Below are positions 1 to 11,561 of a stretch of DNA of 64,000 nt, in pieces. The first letter of the stretch is position 1, and every line of letters starts with the position of its first letter. Source of the DNA: Calcarisporiella thermophila CBS 279.70 (lineage: Eukaryota; Calcarisporiellomycota); NCBI RefSeq assembly GCF_041956535.1, contig NW_027192232.1, forward strand, positions 21,557 to 85,556. The letters are read 5' to 3'. The notes under the pieces were generated by a model. It made no database searches, was not told the DNA's origin, and saw nothing but the letters and a program-made list of their open reading frames with translations. A program made the position numbers and the translations under genes.

Positions 1-1628
1 CGATGTAGGAGCCGAGCACGTCCAACTCTTGGAAGATGGCAAGGGCGGCAAGGGCGGTCGAGTATTCGCGGGAGAGGTGCAACACGTCCTTTCTTAGAGG
101 AGATGGGCAGAGTTTTTCATAGTTGCTGAGCAGGTGCTCTGCCTCGACGGCAAGGGTTTCCGGCTCTATCCCCTCCGCCCTGCGTAGCATTAGTTTTCTT
201 AGAATCCCATAGAGTCGCCCTGTATATACCGCGCACTCAACGTAGAGCGCATATTCTCCAATTTCGTGCGCATAGGGGGTTGGCCGCTTCCTTTCGTCAA
301 AAAGCTCTAACTCCTGGTCGGGCTGATTCGCAAGTAAAAAGTGCTCATGCTCCACGAGGCTAAGCATCCATCGAACGCGGTTGAATTGCTCTTGCATGTA
401 GGCATTCGGACAGGGCTGGTCTCGGATTAAGTTGAAATGTTGACGGGCAAGGTGTATAAAAGTCGGGTTCCCGGTTTCCATTCGTGCCCGGGTATAGAGC
501 AAACAAAACCCGATGACGGTGGAGAGACTAGGTTTATCAAACAACTCCTCCTATTCACAATAGCAGCATCCAACGACCGTTAGCACCTGTTCTGCCACTA
601 TATTATCCTCTAGCAATATGGAGGTTACCATGAGCATTTTCGAAGTTTGATCTGCTGTCCGAGCGATGGGCGATCGAAACCTCACCGCTATCTCGGGGTG
701 TTCTGCATGCACGTGGCAAGTACTCCAGGCCAACGCGCTCCACAAGATAAACTCGTTCATTTTCCCTTCTCGGAAGGCTCGCATGCATCGTGGGGCATCC
801 ATGAGACGGCCAATAGTGAAATGGCAGCGAAAGAAACAGCGTAGGAGCGAAGCCATTTCATTCATCAGTTCTTTGTCTCTCATTAGTGGAGCAGGGAGTT
901 GAACGGGGGTATCCGCTGTATAAAGTCTACGGAAGAACGCGATGCGTTCAGAAGAGAGAACAGCTTGGTACCAGTTATATTGCAGCTGCGGGAGCTGTCT
1001 CCGACTTGTTGTCGAGCTGTTGACAGGCGATCGGGGTGAACGCGGGGAGGATGTAAAATAGGATAAATGTGAAGGAGAATCTGGGCCCAACATCTGCTGC
1101 AAGCACTTTTGCAAATTTCCTGCTGATTCAGCCTTGATCCAAAGTATCAGGCTTTTATTCGTTCGACGAATCTTCCAGCCCTCGGGTAAACTTGTGGAAT
1201 CTACCTCGACGGTTGGATCTCTCGATGCTATCCGCCTTTTTATTTTGGAGATTTGGGGCATATTATTTGCTAGATCCTGTTCCATTTTACGCATCCGGCG
1301 GCGAAGCTGACCCAGAAGATGGGAGATGTACCAGATGAACTGCGCTGCCTCCTCGTCGCGTTCGGGATATCTGCAATCGGCATTGGCATGTGCGCATCGT
1401 CCGCATCGAGGTACATTCATGTCACAATGGCCCTAATGAAAGAATATAGGATGGGAACAGCCCTGTCGTTAGCGATGACTGAAAGGATGATGCTAATGCG
1501 ATGGATTATACTTTGACATCTTTGCAACGTTTGCATGTTTGGATTTGAAACACTAGAGACATGCCATTACTATCGCTCTGTTTGAATGTAGTAGAGCCAT
1601 CGACACTCCATACCATTTCATAATTCAT
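1..1628 (-). CDS. Zn2Cys6 transcription factor, C-terminus cut by window edge
   Basis: Predicted nuclear regulator of the Gal4-type binuclear zinc cluster class. Exons on the minus strand: 1628..1512, 1432..629, 550..1 (continues past the window). The zinc cluster is split by the first intron: CKRC and the KDVK stretch lie in exon 1, then GHC, RCGRC and ADC in exon 2, giving C-x2-C-x6-C-x6-C-x2-C-x6-C. A basic heptad-like segment (QLRRRMRKMEQDL) follows, then a helical middle region of the fungal transcription-factor type. The start at 1628 is one of several in-frame ATGs and was chosen because it puts the cluster about 28 residues from the N-terminus. Introns are 79 nt (1433..1511) and 78 nt (551..628), the latter with a CTAAC branch-like motif. 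It is a paralogue of the gene at 19030..20973, with both introns at equivalent positions. Target genes are unknown. Confidence 0.8.
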
Positions 1629-1894
1629 ACTTCGACGGACACCGATATTGATGGTTAGGGAATAGAACAAAAATCGCACTGGGTATAGATGTTTCGCCAA
1701 TAGAGTTTTGAAAAGCAACCATAAAAGCTAAAATAGCCAAACCCCAAGTGGGAAGATAACTGTGACTGTTGAAGCAGGAAAGAATTGCCGCCTAAATGAA
1801 GCCAGCCTGATAAAGACCATATTACATTGACGACATCTCATAAACGCTGTAGCAGAGCTTTCATTGTAGATCTGTTATTTAATTACAATATATT

Positions 1895-3264
1895 ATGTCC
1901 ATTACTAGCCTCTTGGGCTTTTCTTCCCCTGCCGACATAGATGTGTCCTTCACAGGGGAAGAATCGCGTAAATTGGTAGAGGTTAAGGTCGGAAAGAATC
2001 GAAGAGAGCAATTTCCCCTCTATCTTGATGGCGAGACGGTATCGGGGCTAGTTCACATTCGCTTGCTGGGTGGGAAAAAGCTGGATCACTTGGGCATCAA
2101 GATTGAGCTGGTCGGTAGTATTGGTAAGGACAGAGGGTATTCCCCGATGCAGGGAAGCTGTTGACGTTTGACTTTGACCATGGCAGAAATGATCTACGAT
2201 CGCGGAAGACACTCCGACTTCCTCTCGCTCTCCCATGAGCTGGCAGCACCAGGGGAGTTGCACCACAACACGAAGTACGATTTCACTTTCAAAAATGTGG
2301 AGAAAGCCTATGAGTCGTATCAGGGAATTAACATCCGCCTACGGTACTTTTATTTGGCCTTTTTGTTTCGGAGGAGGGACATTATTGACGCGCGGGGGAG
2401 TCTAACCCCCATTTTCACAGATACTTTGTGCGTGTGACCATATCGAGGCGCATTTCGGACGTCGTGCAAGAACGGGATCTCTGGGTGTACTCCTACAAAC
2501 CGCTCCCTGAGAAGAACGACGCAAGCATCAAGATGGAGGTGGGGATAGAGAATGCATTGCATCTTGAGTTTGAGTATAACAAGTCTAGGTGATGGTTTGG
2601 CCGATGATCGAGCGATCTCTACCCCCCTACTAAACGCTGATGCTCTGTTTCTTATTTTCATGTGAAAAGGTATCATTTGAAAGATGTCATTGTTGGGAAG
2701 ATCTATTTCATGTTGATCCGAATCCGGATTAAACATATGGAGTTATCCATCATTCGACAAGAGATGACCGGATCAGGTACAGACCCCGATTGCCATACTA
2801 AAGAGACTGGGGGCACTCACCCCATTCTACTCTTCTGTGCCGATAGGACCGAATCAATATAGTGAGAGCGAAACCATCGCCAAGTTTGAGATCATGGACG
2901 GAGCGCCTACTCGAGGTTAGAGATGGATCCCTAGACTGGTTTGTATGTATGCCATGCTGATGCACCTCGATATATAGGAGAGACGATCCCCATTCGACTT
3001 TTCCTTGGCGGGTACGAGCTGACACCCACCTTCATCGATGTGAACAAAAAGTTCTCCACCTGTTATTTTCTCAGTCTTGTGCTCATAGACGAAGAAAATC
3101 GGAGATACTTCAAACAACAAGAGGTCACCCTCTATCGGCGGCGAGGTAGGGGGGGGGGATTTTTCGAGAATGACCCATGTTTCTCTCGCTCATTGCATCT
3201 ATGTTTCTGCATTATAGTAGACGACGGGTTTCCGCCTGAGGGAGAGGGTCAAAATGGGCCGTGA
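1895..3264 (+). CDS. VPS26: Retromer subunit VPS26
   Basis: Arrestin-fold subunit of the retromer, which recycles cargo from endosomes to the Golgi or plasma membrane. CDS join(1895..2123, 2187..2343, 2421..2588, 2670..2776, 2847..2915, 2978..3145, 3218..3264), 314 aa, close to the usual length of about 330. Family landmarks in order: DIDVSFTGEESRK near the N-terminus, GETVSGLVHIRL, KLDHLGIKIELVG, HELAAPGEL, KAYESYQGINIRLRYF, IKMEVGIENALHLEFEYNKS, YHLKDVIVGKIYF, ETIAKFEIMDGAPTRGETIP, IRLFLGGYELTPTFIDVNKK and RRYFKQQEV. All six introns keep phase. The last intron (3146..3217, 72 nt) is a multiple of three, has no in-frame stop and carries a G10 run just after its donor, so the C-terminal tail is the least certain part. 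The next gene starts 568 bp downstream. Confidence 0.95.
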
Positions 3265-3831
3265 TGGTTGAGGGGGCTCTACGCATTGTAAATTTTTGCA
3301 ATTGACACTATACGGGCATGGATAAGATTAGTCGACTCATCTCCGATTTCTCCTCGTTATTCCCATATGGAATGCTGGGAAATCTCGTTAGCCTAGGGGT
3401 TTCATTTTAAGTTTTCATTCCCAATTACAGATCGTTTCCTTCGGATTGTGGCTTGTATATTTTTCTTTCCTTAATATTAATACACCTCCCCTTTTCCATC
3501 GCAAGAATGAGCATCCCAAAAAAATGAGTGAAGCAGAACATAGATAAATTCTTCCTTGCATCTCTGCTATTTGCTTAATGTCTCTAGTTTAATATTCCCA
3601 AGGGCTTATGCTTGTATCTGTTTGGTTTATGTATTATTTTACCTTGCTATTGATCTTCACGTACTCCTCCACTTAGTGTATTGCTTTAACTTGACCCGTC
3701 ATCTGTGATTATATTATCTGTTTAGATCCCCCCTGTGGACATTATTATTGGATGTATGGCAGTGTAGAGAATCTGTAGCTCTTCTAATCCATTCAGGACT
3801 ATATACCTTTTTATTCAATACTATATCATAT
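3265..3831. other. Intergenic, VPS26 to phosphatase
   Basis: AT-rich spacer between two co-directional genes. I see no coding signal, repeat or RNA gene. It should hold the VPS26 3' UTR and the promoter of the phosphatase gene. Confidence 0.6.
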
Positions 3832-5069
3832 ATGTCTCTATCTCCCGCCAGCCAGGTTCCTGAGACCCCTACCCTTTCCAACATTATCACCCAAACATTA
3901 CCCACTGCATCCGGGAGCCGATGTGACAGGAGGGCGCTAGGTAGTGAGCCGATTGGTTTTGATATGGATGCACGAAGCATTTTGATGAGTTAAAATATAT
4001 TTCTGCCCAGATTTCGTTGCGGCATCGCATCCCCCGTCTCCGCAAAAATCCCAGTCGTTCCCACCGGCGCCTTCTCCAGAGTCGGGGGTCAATGGAGACC
4101 CATCTCGAGCCAAAGGCTCGCGTCGCTTTCTCTCCCTTCTCTTTTGCTGTTCTCCCCGCCTTCTCGACAAGATTTCTCCGCTCCAAGGTCGGAGTGGAAA
4201 AAGACAGACTCCGACGCCTCTCTATATTGACGCCACAGAGGAAGACGAGGAGGAGGCGGGGGAGGCGGAGGAGGCGGGGGGAGAGGAGGAGGAAGAGGAG
4301 GAGGAGGAGGCCGTTGGAGCCAATAGGAGAAGAAATGGGGCCACGGCCACCCGAACCTTGCTGGGGCCGGTGGGGGAGAAGGATGTTGGGCGGAAATGCC
4401 TCGTCCTCGACTTGGACGAAACTCTTGTACATAGCTCGTTTAGAGTGAGTTATTCTCCCCGTTGCGTCGGCTTCTACACCGGAGCCGCATACTGATCGTG
4501 CTCTTGCCTTTTAGCCTGTCCCGCAGGCCGACTTCATTATTCCGATCGAGATCGACAATACGGTTCACCACTTCTATGTGCTGAAGCGGCCGGGGGTGGA
4601 CGAGTTTTTGCGGCGGATGGGGCAGCTCTACGAAATCGTGGTGTTCACCGCAAGTGTGGCCAAATATGCGGATCCCGTGCTAGATAGGCTGGATGTGGGC
4701 AAGGTGGTGAGACATCGGCTATTTCGGGAATCGTGCATACAGCTCAAAGGGAGCTATGTGAAGGTAACTACGCGGGACGCCCCATTCGAGCCGATGCCCT
4801 GTAAGGCTTGATGACCTCAGCATCCCCCCCCTTTGTAGGATCTGTCTCAGCTTGGTCGCGACCTACGCAGCATCATCATCCTCGACAACTCCCCCATCTC
4901 CTACCTGCTGCATCCCTCGAATGCCGTCCCAGTGTCGTCGTGGTTCTCGGACCCGCACGACAGCGAGCTGTGCGATATGATCCCCTTCCTCGAGGACATG
5001 GCCCGGGCCGAGGTGGAGGACGTGAGGATAGTGTTGGACGGCTCCATTGCTAAGGCGGCCTCGAGCTGA
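3832..5069 (+). CDS. Psr/SCP-type CTD-like phosphatase (FCP1 homology domain)
   Basis: Predicted Ser/Thr phosphatase of the HAD-superfamily NIF/SCP group, closest in layout to yeast Psr1/Psr2. CDS join(3832..3940, 4011..4444, 4515..4763, 4839..5069), 340 aa. The catalytic motif [11 protein letters not shown] (DxDxT) is in exon 2, followed by [41 protein letters not shown] and the second HAD motif [15 protein letters not shown]. The N-terminal third is low-complexity: a Ser/Pro stretch, a LLFCCSP segment resembling the acylated cysteine pair that anchors Psr proteins at the plasma membrane, and a Glu-rich run (about 4234-4312) encoded by GAG/GAA repeats. No ATG lies in the catalytic exon's frame upstream of the active site. 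The start therefore comes from exon 1 ([16 protein letters not shown]), joined by a 70-nt intron that restores phase. Family assignment is firm; the start is moderately sure. Confidence 0.88.
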
Positions 5070-5816
5070 CCATGCTCGGGTCCCCGTGTTTTTCTTGAAC
5101 TTGTCTCTGTTTTTCTTGCCCTCAACCTCGTCAATAAAGGCGCTGCCCCTTCCAGCCGCTCCATGAGCGAGACTGCTGTCTCTCGCGGCCTGGACGTAAG
5201 GGGCTCCGAGCCCGCGGGCCTGCCCAAGCTCGGCGCCAATTACACTAAAGAGTAGACGTGTCCAATTTAATTTGGGGGCAAAACAACAAAAGAAAACAAC
5301 AGGCAGGGGACTGCCCGAGCTTAACCCAAGATCTCTGACCAAGCCCAATTCAATCCGGGCTTTTGAGGAAGGGCGAAAATCGCCGGGCAAAACCTTCGCC
5401 GATTCCCAATCCGACCCAGAGCCCCATCCAAAAGGCAATTCTGTAACAGAGCAAATGCGGCTGTTTCTGGTGTGAGAACGGGCTTCGGACAGCCTTGCGC
5501 AATTGGCACATGCACCCCCCCTCAGCAAGCAGCCTCTGAATGCGCTAGCCCGCGCAGTCTGTCGGGTGAAAATGGATATATACGCACATCCTTCTCCTAC
5601 ATATGCATCGCGCCCAGCCCTGCCTGCTTACCGAGGCTATAAATGAAATTAGCGTTTTGTTTTCTTATTTTTTGACAACCTCAGCTCGCTCCTGCCTTTT
5701 CCGTCGGCTTCTGCGTCTTCTATTTTTTCCCTCTCCCCCGCCCCGCTCCCGCTCCCGCTCTCTCTTGTTTCTCCCTTGCTTCGTGCTGCCCATCCCGCCA
5801 ATCTCTTGCCACAACC
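5070..5816. other. Intergenic, phosphatase to Zn-cluster gene
   Basis: The first 500 bases are unusually GC-rich for a spacer and carry open frames on both strands, none with recognisable protein character. The last 130 bases are a CT-rich tract (about 5690-5800) directly before the next start codon, a common fungal promoter feature. Confidence 0.5.
5638..5643 (+). promoter_or_regulatory. TATA-like element
   Basis: TATAAA 174 bp before the start codon at 5817 and just ahead of the CT-rich tract. Position suits a core promoter for the Zn2Cys6 gene; unproven. Confidence 0.35.
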
Positions 5817-8811
5817 ATGTTCCCCTCGCTGGATAATGACAACAGCAGCGGGGGAACCCCCACCAAGCGGCTGCGCGTCACAAAAGCCTGTTCCCGGTGT
5901 CGGAATAGAAAAACTAAGGTAGCATCCTAACCCATTTCCCGCCTTCTCCCCCTCTCCATGTCCAGAATTAAACCATGCCATTGCTTCTCCTCCGTTGCAG
6001 TGCGATGGACTCGTGCCAAAATGCACCCCCTGTCTCTACAAGAACACCGAGTGCGTGTACGAATCGCCCACTCCAAAACCCGGAGCTGCCAGCCTGGAAA
6101 CGCTGAATGCGCTAGCACAGCGCTTAGATTCGCTGGAGCGCCGAATGAGGGACATTGATTCCTCGCCTAGCGAGGGCGAGAGCAGCGGCTCCTCGCCGGA
6201 TCAGAGGAGATCTGAGACCTCGTCCCAATCCGAGGATTCGCGCTCAGAACAGAAACGGGAATTGGAGGCCATGATGCTGGTGAGCCCGCACAAACCTTTA
6301 TCGCACAGACACTGGACGTTGAGCTTTTCAAACACTGGCCTTCGGTAATTAATTCTCTTTATATACGATGGCTCATCTTTTCTTGTCCTTTTCCCTTGAT
6401 TGGCCTCTTTCATCCCGATCCGCACTTCCATTCATTGATCCCTCTTGTGTTTTGCGCTTTAGCATCGACACCAACATTACCAATGTCTCTGACATCTACC
6501 GCCTCCTCTTGACCGGTCTCAGCCAGCTCGACATCGGGTCCTCTTCCCCCCCCTATTCTCAACAGCTTCAGTATGATCACTCACCCCAGCTGCCTCAGCA
6601 ACAGGGCGCCACCCCCAACATCCGCAAGAGCTTACGTGTCGACACCCGTTTTGGCAACGATCCTATCCACAGGATCTTCTGGAGAAGCCCTAGCGGACGG
6701 TCGGAATTACAAGGAGGCGGCGCCGACATCCCGGACGAGATCACGCTTGCGTTTATCAACCACCAGCTGCTCGATGATCTTGTAAAACAGTATCTTGATC
6801 ACTTCTGCAACGTGGCGCCCATCATCGACCGGGAGGCGTTTTGGACCGAGTATCGGTCCGGGGAGATGGACCCCCTTCTCCTCTACTCTATCCTCGCTCG
6901 CATGGCCACCGATATCTACAATGTGGACCGTTTTCCTGACCCTGACACCCAGCGCGCAGTCGGGCGGTTCTTTTTCCGCAACGCAAGAACAATTTTCCAG
7001 GAGCGTTTCGACCAACCCTCCGTATCCTCCGTTCTGGCCCTTGCCAATTTGGCATGGCACAAGTACGAGAGTCTGGATCCCAACGGCGCCGCACTCTACT
7101 GCGGGGCGGCAGTACGAATGGCTCAGGTATGCAGATGCACGCACATACCTGTGCCCTCTTCTCCCCCTCCACTCGAGGTGGGCGGGCATCGATTCCAATA
7201 TTGAGCTCTTCCTATCTTGATTAGATCTTGCAACTCCACCGCCGGAATTCGGATATCTACATGGAGGCTCAAAACGAGATACAGCGAGAAATGTTGCTTC
7301 GAATATGGTGGTACATCTATTGCACAGACCGCAAACTCGCCTTGTTCTGGGGAAAACCCATGCTCATCCACGACGACGACTGCGACCTGGATCTTCCAAA
7401 GGCCCTCGAGATCGATGTCGCCCGTTCTGCGGCCGACTCGGTGAACTTCTTCCGCCAGGACGTGAAGCTGATGCATATCACCGGAGACATCATCAAGAAG
7501 CTGTACTCGCGTCAGACGGACAATGTGCCCTTGAGCACGGTGTCGGAACTGGAGAACATGCTCACCGAATGGTTCAAACAGTTGCCGGCCCATCTCCAAT
7601 TTGACCTCGATCACATGGACACCTCCACTCCCCGCTCCTGCTTCCTCACCCTGCTCAATGTCTACTACCATACCCTCTGGATCCTGGTGCATCAGCTGTT
7701 CCTGCCCCGCCCCGAAGACGCCTCGGAGCCCATCCCGAGCATCAGCCTGAACATCTGCACCAAGTCGGCCAACACCATCGTCTACATTCTGACCAACCTG
7801 ATCACCTTTGACTACTGCCAGCAGTACCTTTTCCCCGTCTCGGTGGCCTCCAACATCCACATCCGCAACTTCGGCTCGCTGGACCCGCAGAAGGTGGAGA
7901 ACGCAAAATTCAACCTCGCGAGGGTGCGGCACTGCATCAAGCACACCCCTTTCTACCGAATCCAGTATCCGCCCGTGATGGAGTTCTCTCGCTACCTGGA
8001 CCAATTCCCGGTGCCGCTGGAAATTCCAGACCCCACCGATGTGGAGGAGTGCAAACGGCTCTCCTCCCCAACCTCACAGCTGGAAGCGGCGGCCGTGGTG
8101 GACTCCGAAGGAAACGGCACGGAAACGGGTGGAAATGCGGGGCCGCGGGCCGCCTTTGGAAGGGCGAACACCTTCCCCTCCGTGTCGCCTCCCACCTCCA
8201 CCTCCACCTCCACCACCACTGGCCTGGCGACCCCTCACACAACCGCAATGCTCGCGAGTACTGGGCCCGAGGCCAGTGTGTTTCAGGGCGAATTTTTCGC
8301 AGGTGAATGCGACTTTTCTAGGATCATGTCGAACTTTATGCCCTCGAGCCAGGCCCGGATGCCACCGCGCACCATGAATGAGCCGCTCCCCCAGGAACTC
8401 TATCCACCGCAACAGCAATCACTTCCCTCACCACCACAACAGAAGCCACTACAGCAATCTCAGCAACCACAACCATCGCAACCCCATCCAACACTGCAAC
8501 CACCGCTCGTCCAGCACGAGAGACAAGAGCAGCGGCGTGGCAACGGGACCTATGCAAGCACGCAAGCTCAGCAGCCACCTCATCCCAAACTACCCTCTTC
8601 TCATTTGCCTCCCACGCAGTCCTCGCAACCGTCGGAGGAGATCAGTCCTCTTGGTCACTTGCATGTATATTCGAACTTCACCGCATTGCCACTGACGGAA
8701 CCTTGGCGGACCCCGGTGCCGACGCTAAACGTAGCGATCCGAGAAGAAACCGACGGGGAAACCCCACTGCGGGCATCATGGAGAGGAGAAAAAAGAACAT
8801 ATAATTCGTAG
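5817..8811 (+). CDS. Zn2Cys6 transcription factor with Gln/Pro-rich tail
   Basis: Predicted nuclear regulator, about 898 aa. CDS join(5817..5918, 6001..6344, 6463..7126, 7225..8811). The zinc cluster uses Cys25, 28, 35, 42, 45 and 52 (CSRCRNRKTKC..CTPC..C), with the first intron between Lys34 and Cys35. A Ser/Glu-rich linker follows, then a fungal transcription-factor middle homology region (about residues 190-560). Landmarks there are HFCNVAPIIDREAFW, LLLYSILARMATD, AAVRMAQ/ILQLHRRNSD joined across intron 3, and REMLLRIWWYIYCTDR. The C-terminal 250 residues are Ser/Thr, Pro and Gln-rich (QQQ, PPQQ repeats), typical of an activation region. The exon 2 end at 6344 is the only donor that keeps phase with the sole acceptor at 6462; an earlier GTGAGC at 6280 does not. 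Layout resembles carbon-metabolism regulators, but I cannot assign a target pathway. Confidence 0.85.
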
Positions 8812-10895
8812 CCTTAACTGCATTGATTTCTGTTCTTTGTAAGTATTGGAATTGACTATTTTCACTCTATTGCCATTGCTATTTCGAGTACTGTGATGAT
8901 ATCCTGTTGGCTTATATACATATCTACGTTAACATATATTTGCGAAACATTCAATATTGGTTATTTTAGTTTTCATTCATATGTTCCTACATGTCCTGTT
9001 TGTTCCTTTTTTTTTTTTTACTTCCCCTTTAGATTTGGGTCTTTCTAAGTTATTCATATATTTAGCTATTTGAAATGAAAAAAAAAATTCTCAAAAAAGA
9101 GATATGCATCGGTTCCGTATGAAGAGCGTTCATATTCTTTTTTGCCTTCCCTGTAACATGGTCATCTGTGATATAACACCCATTTCTTTACTCCTATGCT
9201 TTTGGGGCATTTGCCGTTTTCACTTAGAGACGCTACTATAAAGAGGAGCCCTAGTATGAAACAAGCGAGGTATTTTCACCCAATCCGCTCCTCCTTCGAG
9301 TTTTAGTAAGAAACTCAGATGTGCCTCGACGGCATTCCCAATGAGATTGGCTTTAGCGTCCTCTAATTCTAAATAGAGTTTGCAATGCAACCTTGTTTAA
9401 TGGTCTGATAAACAAAAGGCTCAAACACGACACAAGCAGGCGTGAGAATACCCGGTGGTTAGGTAAGCGCAAGCTGAAAGGACACAGATGCATTCGCCCG
9501 CATAGAGCCAGGCGAGGTCCAGCCGCGAGAGAGAGATGCGAGCTGCCAAGAGGAGAGGAGGAGGGGCAGGGGGGCGTGGGGGGAAATGAGGTCATATGCA
9601 GCCGTACATTGCTTCACCGCGATGCTTGAGGCTAAACAAGCTTGACAGGTTGACAAAGCCGCGCTAGGCCTAAAGCGAAAGTTAACCTTCCGTTGCCAGC
9701 GCCAACCCCCCCCCCCCCCGCGCATCTATCCCTAGCGCCCGCTTCGTGGCATGAATGGATCCACGATATTCTAACCGTGCCCACAGAAAAAATTTGGCGG
9801 AGATTGGCCTCTTGCTAGATGGATTGGTTCCCCTCGGGCTACTCCTTATCAGACACCTGGGAATCCTTCAGGGCGCCATGCAGGCTCTCCAAGTTCTCGA
9901 GGGGAATTAATGACTGCAGCTGTGCAGGCAGGAGAGATCAAGCTCATTTGAAGGCAAGATGAGGGGTGGGTCGATGCGAGTTTACGGCGAAAAATGAGGC
10001 GTATTGAAAAAAAAAAGAAGCCTGGATAAATTAATGTCGATGTCGGGTAAATTAGATTTGTAATAGACTATTTTAATCTCTATGAGCGAGGGTAATCGTA
10101 TGCAGAACACTTTCGATATTTATTTAATAATAATATAAGTGATTCAGGCAGGCGTTTCAGTATCGAAACATTGTAGATAAAAACAAAACAAAAAAAAAAC
10201 TTTTTTTAAAAGCTGCATCCAGTGTTTCATCATACTAGGACTTGATCGCCTCAAGCGTTGTTTTATCGTGGTCTGGATGGTCACAGAAAGCTAAGGCGCT
10301 CACTCAGCCCATGGGGTGACCTAGTTTCTGCTCCCTATCAAACGAGTATTTACTAAAGCCTGTAGATGATTTCTGTTATTATATTGCTGTAAGATAGCAT
10401 ATGGCCCACGTGAAAATGTAGTTATATGTATTACTTATTAGTATAATAGAGCACAGTAATTGAAAGTAGGCCGGTAGGACATGCCAGCACGGTAATTTAT
10501 TGGAATTGAATATCAGGTCCATTAATTGGAAACTATCCTGTGCAGGGACAGAGTAAAGATAGGCACGGGTGTGTAAATGCATACAAGTAATGCTTAAGAT
10601 CTACTGTAAGGCACTTATCATATGAATAGTGGACCGAAGCCACTTGCATACCTATCCTTCCAAAAAATTGGATGTCAATTCTCGATGTCACTCCTCTTTG
10701 TGGATTTTACTACTTATTTTTGTAGCCGTTTGATATCGTTTGCTTGTTTCTATATTATTGATGACCATTGAGCCATAAGAAAAACCCGACAAACTCCCAT
10801 AAAATATAATAAAAAAAAATCAAAAATAATCAAAAAATTTTTATATAAATATTTTAGATTTCCTCCGGTTTTCAGGAGCGCACTAATAGCTTGGT
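8812..10895. other. Long intergenic region before the tRNA
   Basis: About 2.1 kb with no convincing gene. Mostly AT-rich with T and A homopolymers, but about 9400-9720 is a GC-rich block with unrecognised open frames on both strands, ending in a 14-base C run (9706..9719). Confidence 0.5.
9706..9719. repeat. Poly-C run (14 nt)
   Basis: Uninterrupted C14 at the edge of a local GC-rich block. Its exact length is vulnerable to sequencing error. Confidence 0.8.
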
Positions 10896-10966
10896 GCGTT
10901 AGTAGTTGACTGGTACAATATTTCCCTTCCAAGGAAAAGGACGGGGTTCGATTCCCCGCTAACGCA
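10896..10966 (+). tRNA. tRNA-Gly (anticodon UCC)
   Basis: A 71-nt cloverleaf folds cleanly. The acceptor is GCGTTAG with CTAACGC (7 bp), discriminator A at 10966. The D stem is GTTG/CAAT, and the anticodon arm is TTTCC-CTTCCAA-GGAAA with U33 and anticodon TCC. The variable loop is AGGA and the T arm is CGGGG-TTCGATT-CCCCG. Internal promoters match: A box TAGTTGACTGG and B box GGTTCGATTCC. No intron is present. UCC reads GGA (glycine) codons. It stands alone in a long AT-rich spacer, and a T-rich Pol III stop follows. Confidence 0.95.
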
Positions 10967-10983
10967 TTTCTTTTTAATTTTTT
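10967..10983 (+). terminator. Pol III T-run terminator of the tRNA
   Basis: TTT, TTTTT and TTTTTT runs begin one base after the discriminator base, as expected for RNA polymerase III termination. Confidence 0.75.
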
Positions 10984-11561
10984 ACTTTATTGTTCTCAAC
11001 AATGATATCCGTGGTTGAAACGCAGAGAGAAGTTGGCTGCCTGGAATAAAAGGTGTTCGTCGCTAGAGGATATGAAAATATATTCGAGCGCAAAAAATTA
11101 TCTTAACTGCCGGTGGATTTTTGCAACCAAAAATGCCACCGCGCCATTGACTTCTGGTGCATCCTATTTCGGCGGAGAGCTCACCGAACAGGTGTCGAAG
11201 GAAAAGATGCTGAGATACTGTTTTAAGTCACTTTTGTCATAGTCTGTAGCCCGTACATTATCCTAGCGACGAAGTCCTACAGTTGTACAGTCTGATTTAA
11301 AGGAAATAACTGGGAAGGCTAATATAAATAAAACCGTCGAAATGTTTCCCTTTTTTTTTAGATTTAATATCATCCCGTCCTTTCTTTTACAGGGTTAGAA
11401 GAAAAGAATAAAAAGTATAAACAATAAAAAAGAAATAACAAAGAATATATCCGTAAATAATAAAGAAAAGTGACCGAAATAGAAACAAAACCAGTAGGAA
11501 AAGAAAAAGTATTTTTGAATTAAGAGTAAACGTCTTGAGAGGCCTTGTAGAAAGAGCAAAA
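10984..11561. other. Intergenic, tRNA to SEC16 3' end
   Basis: AT-rich, with A-rich stretches at 11400-11480 on the 3' side of SEC16. No gene seen. Confidence 0.6.

Noticed and set aside
551-586. A 36-nt intron starting GTGCTAAC in the first Zn2Cys6 gene
   Set aside because: The GTAACC donor at 628 gives a 78-nt intron at the position matching the paralogue, and GTGCTAAC then serves as the branch region.
4017-4448. Arg-rich plus-strand frame starting at an ATG over the phosphatase active site
   Set aside because: It is the wrong frame; the [11 protein letters not shown] motif is read one register away and joins exon 1 by an in-phase intron.
4863-5528. 221-aa minus-strand frame opposite the phosphatase
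   Set aside because: It overlaps the conserved phosphatase exon 4 antisense; composition is that of a GC-rich shadow and there is no motif.
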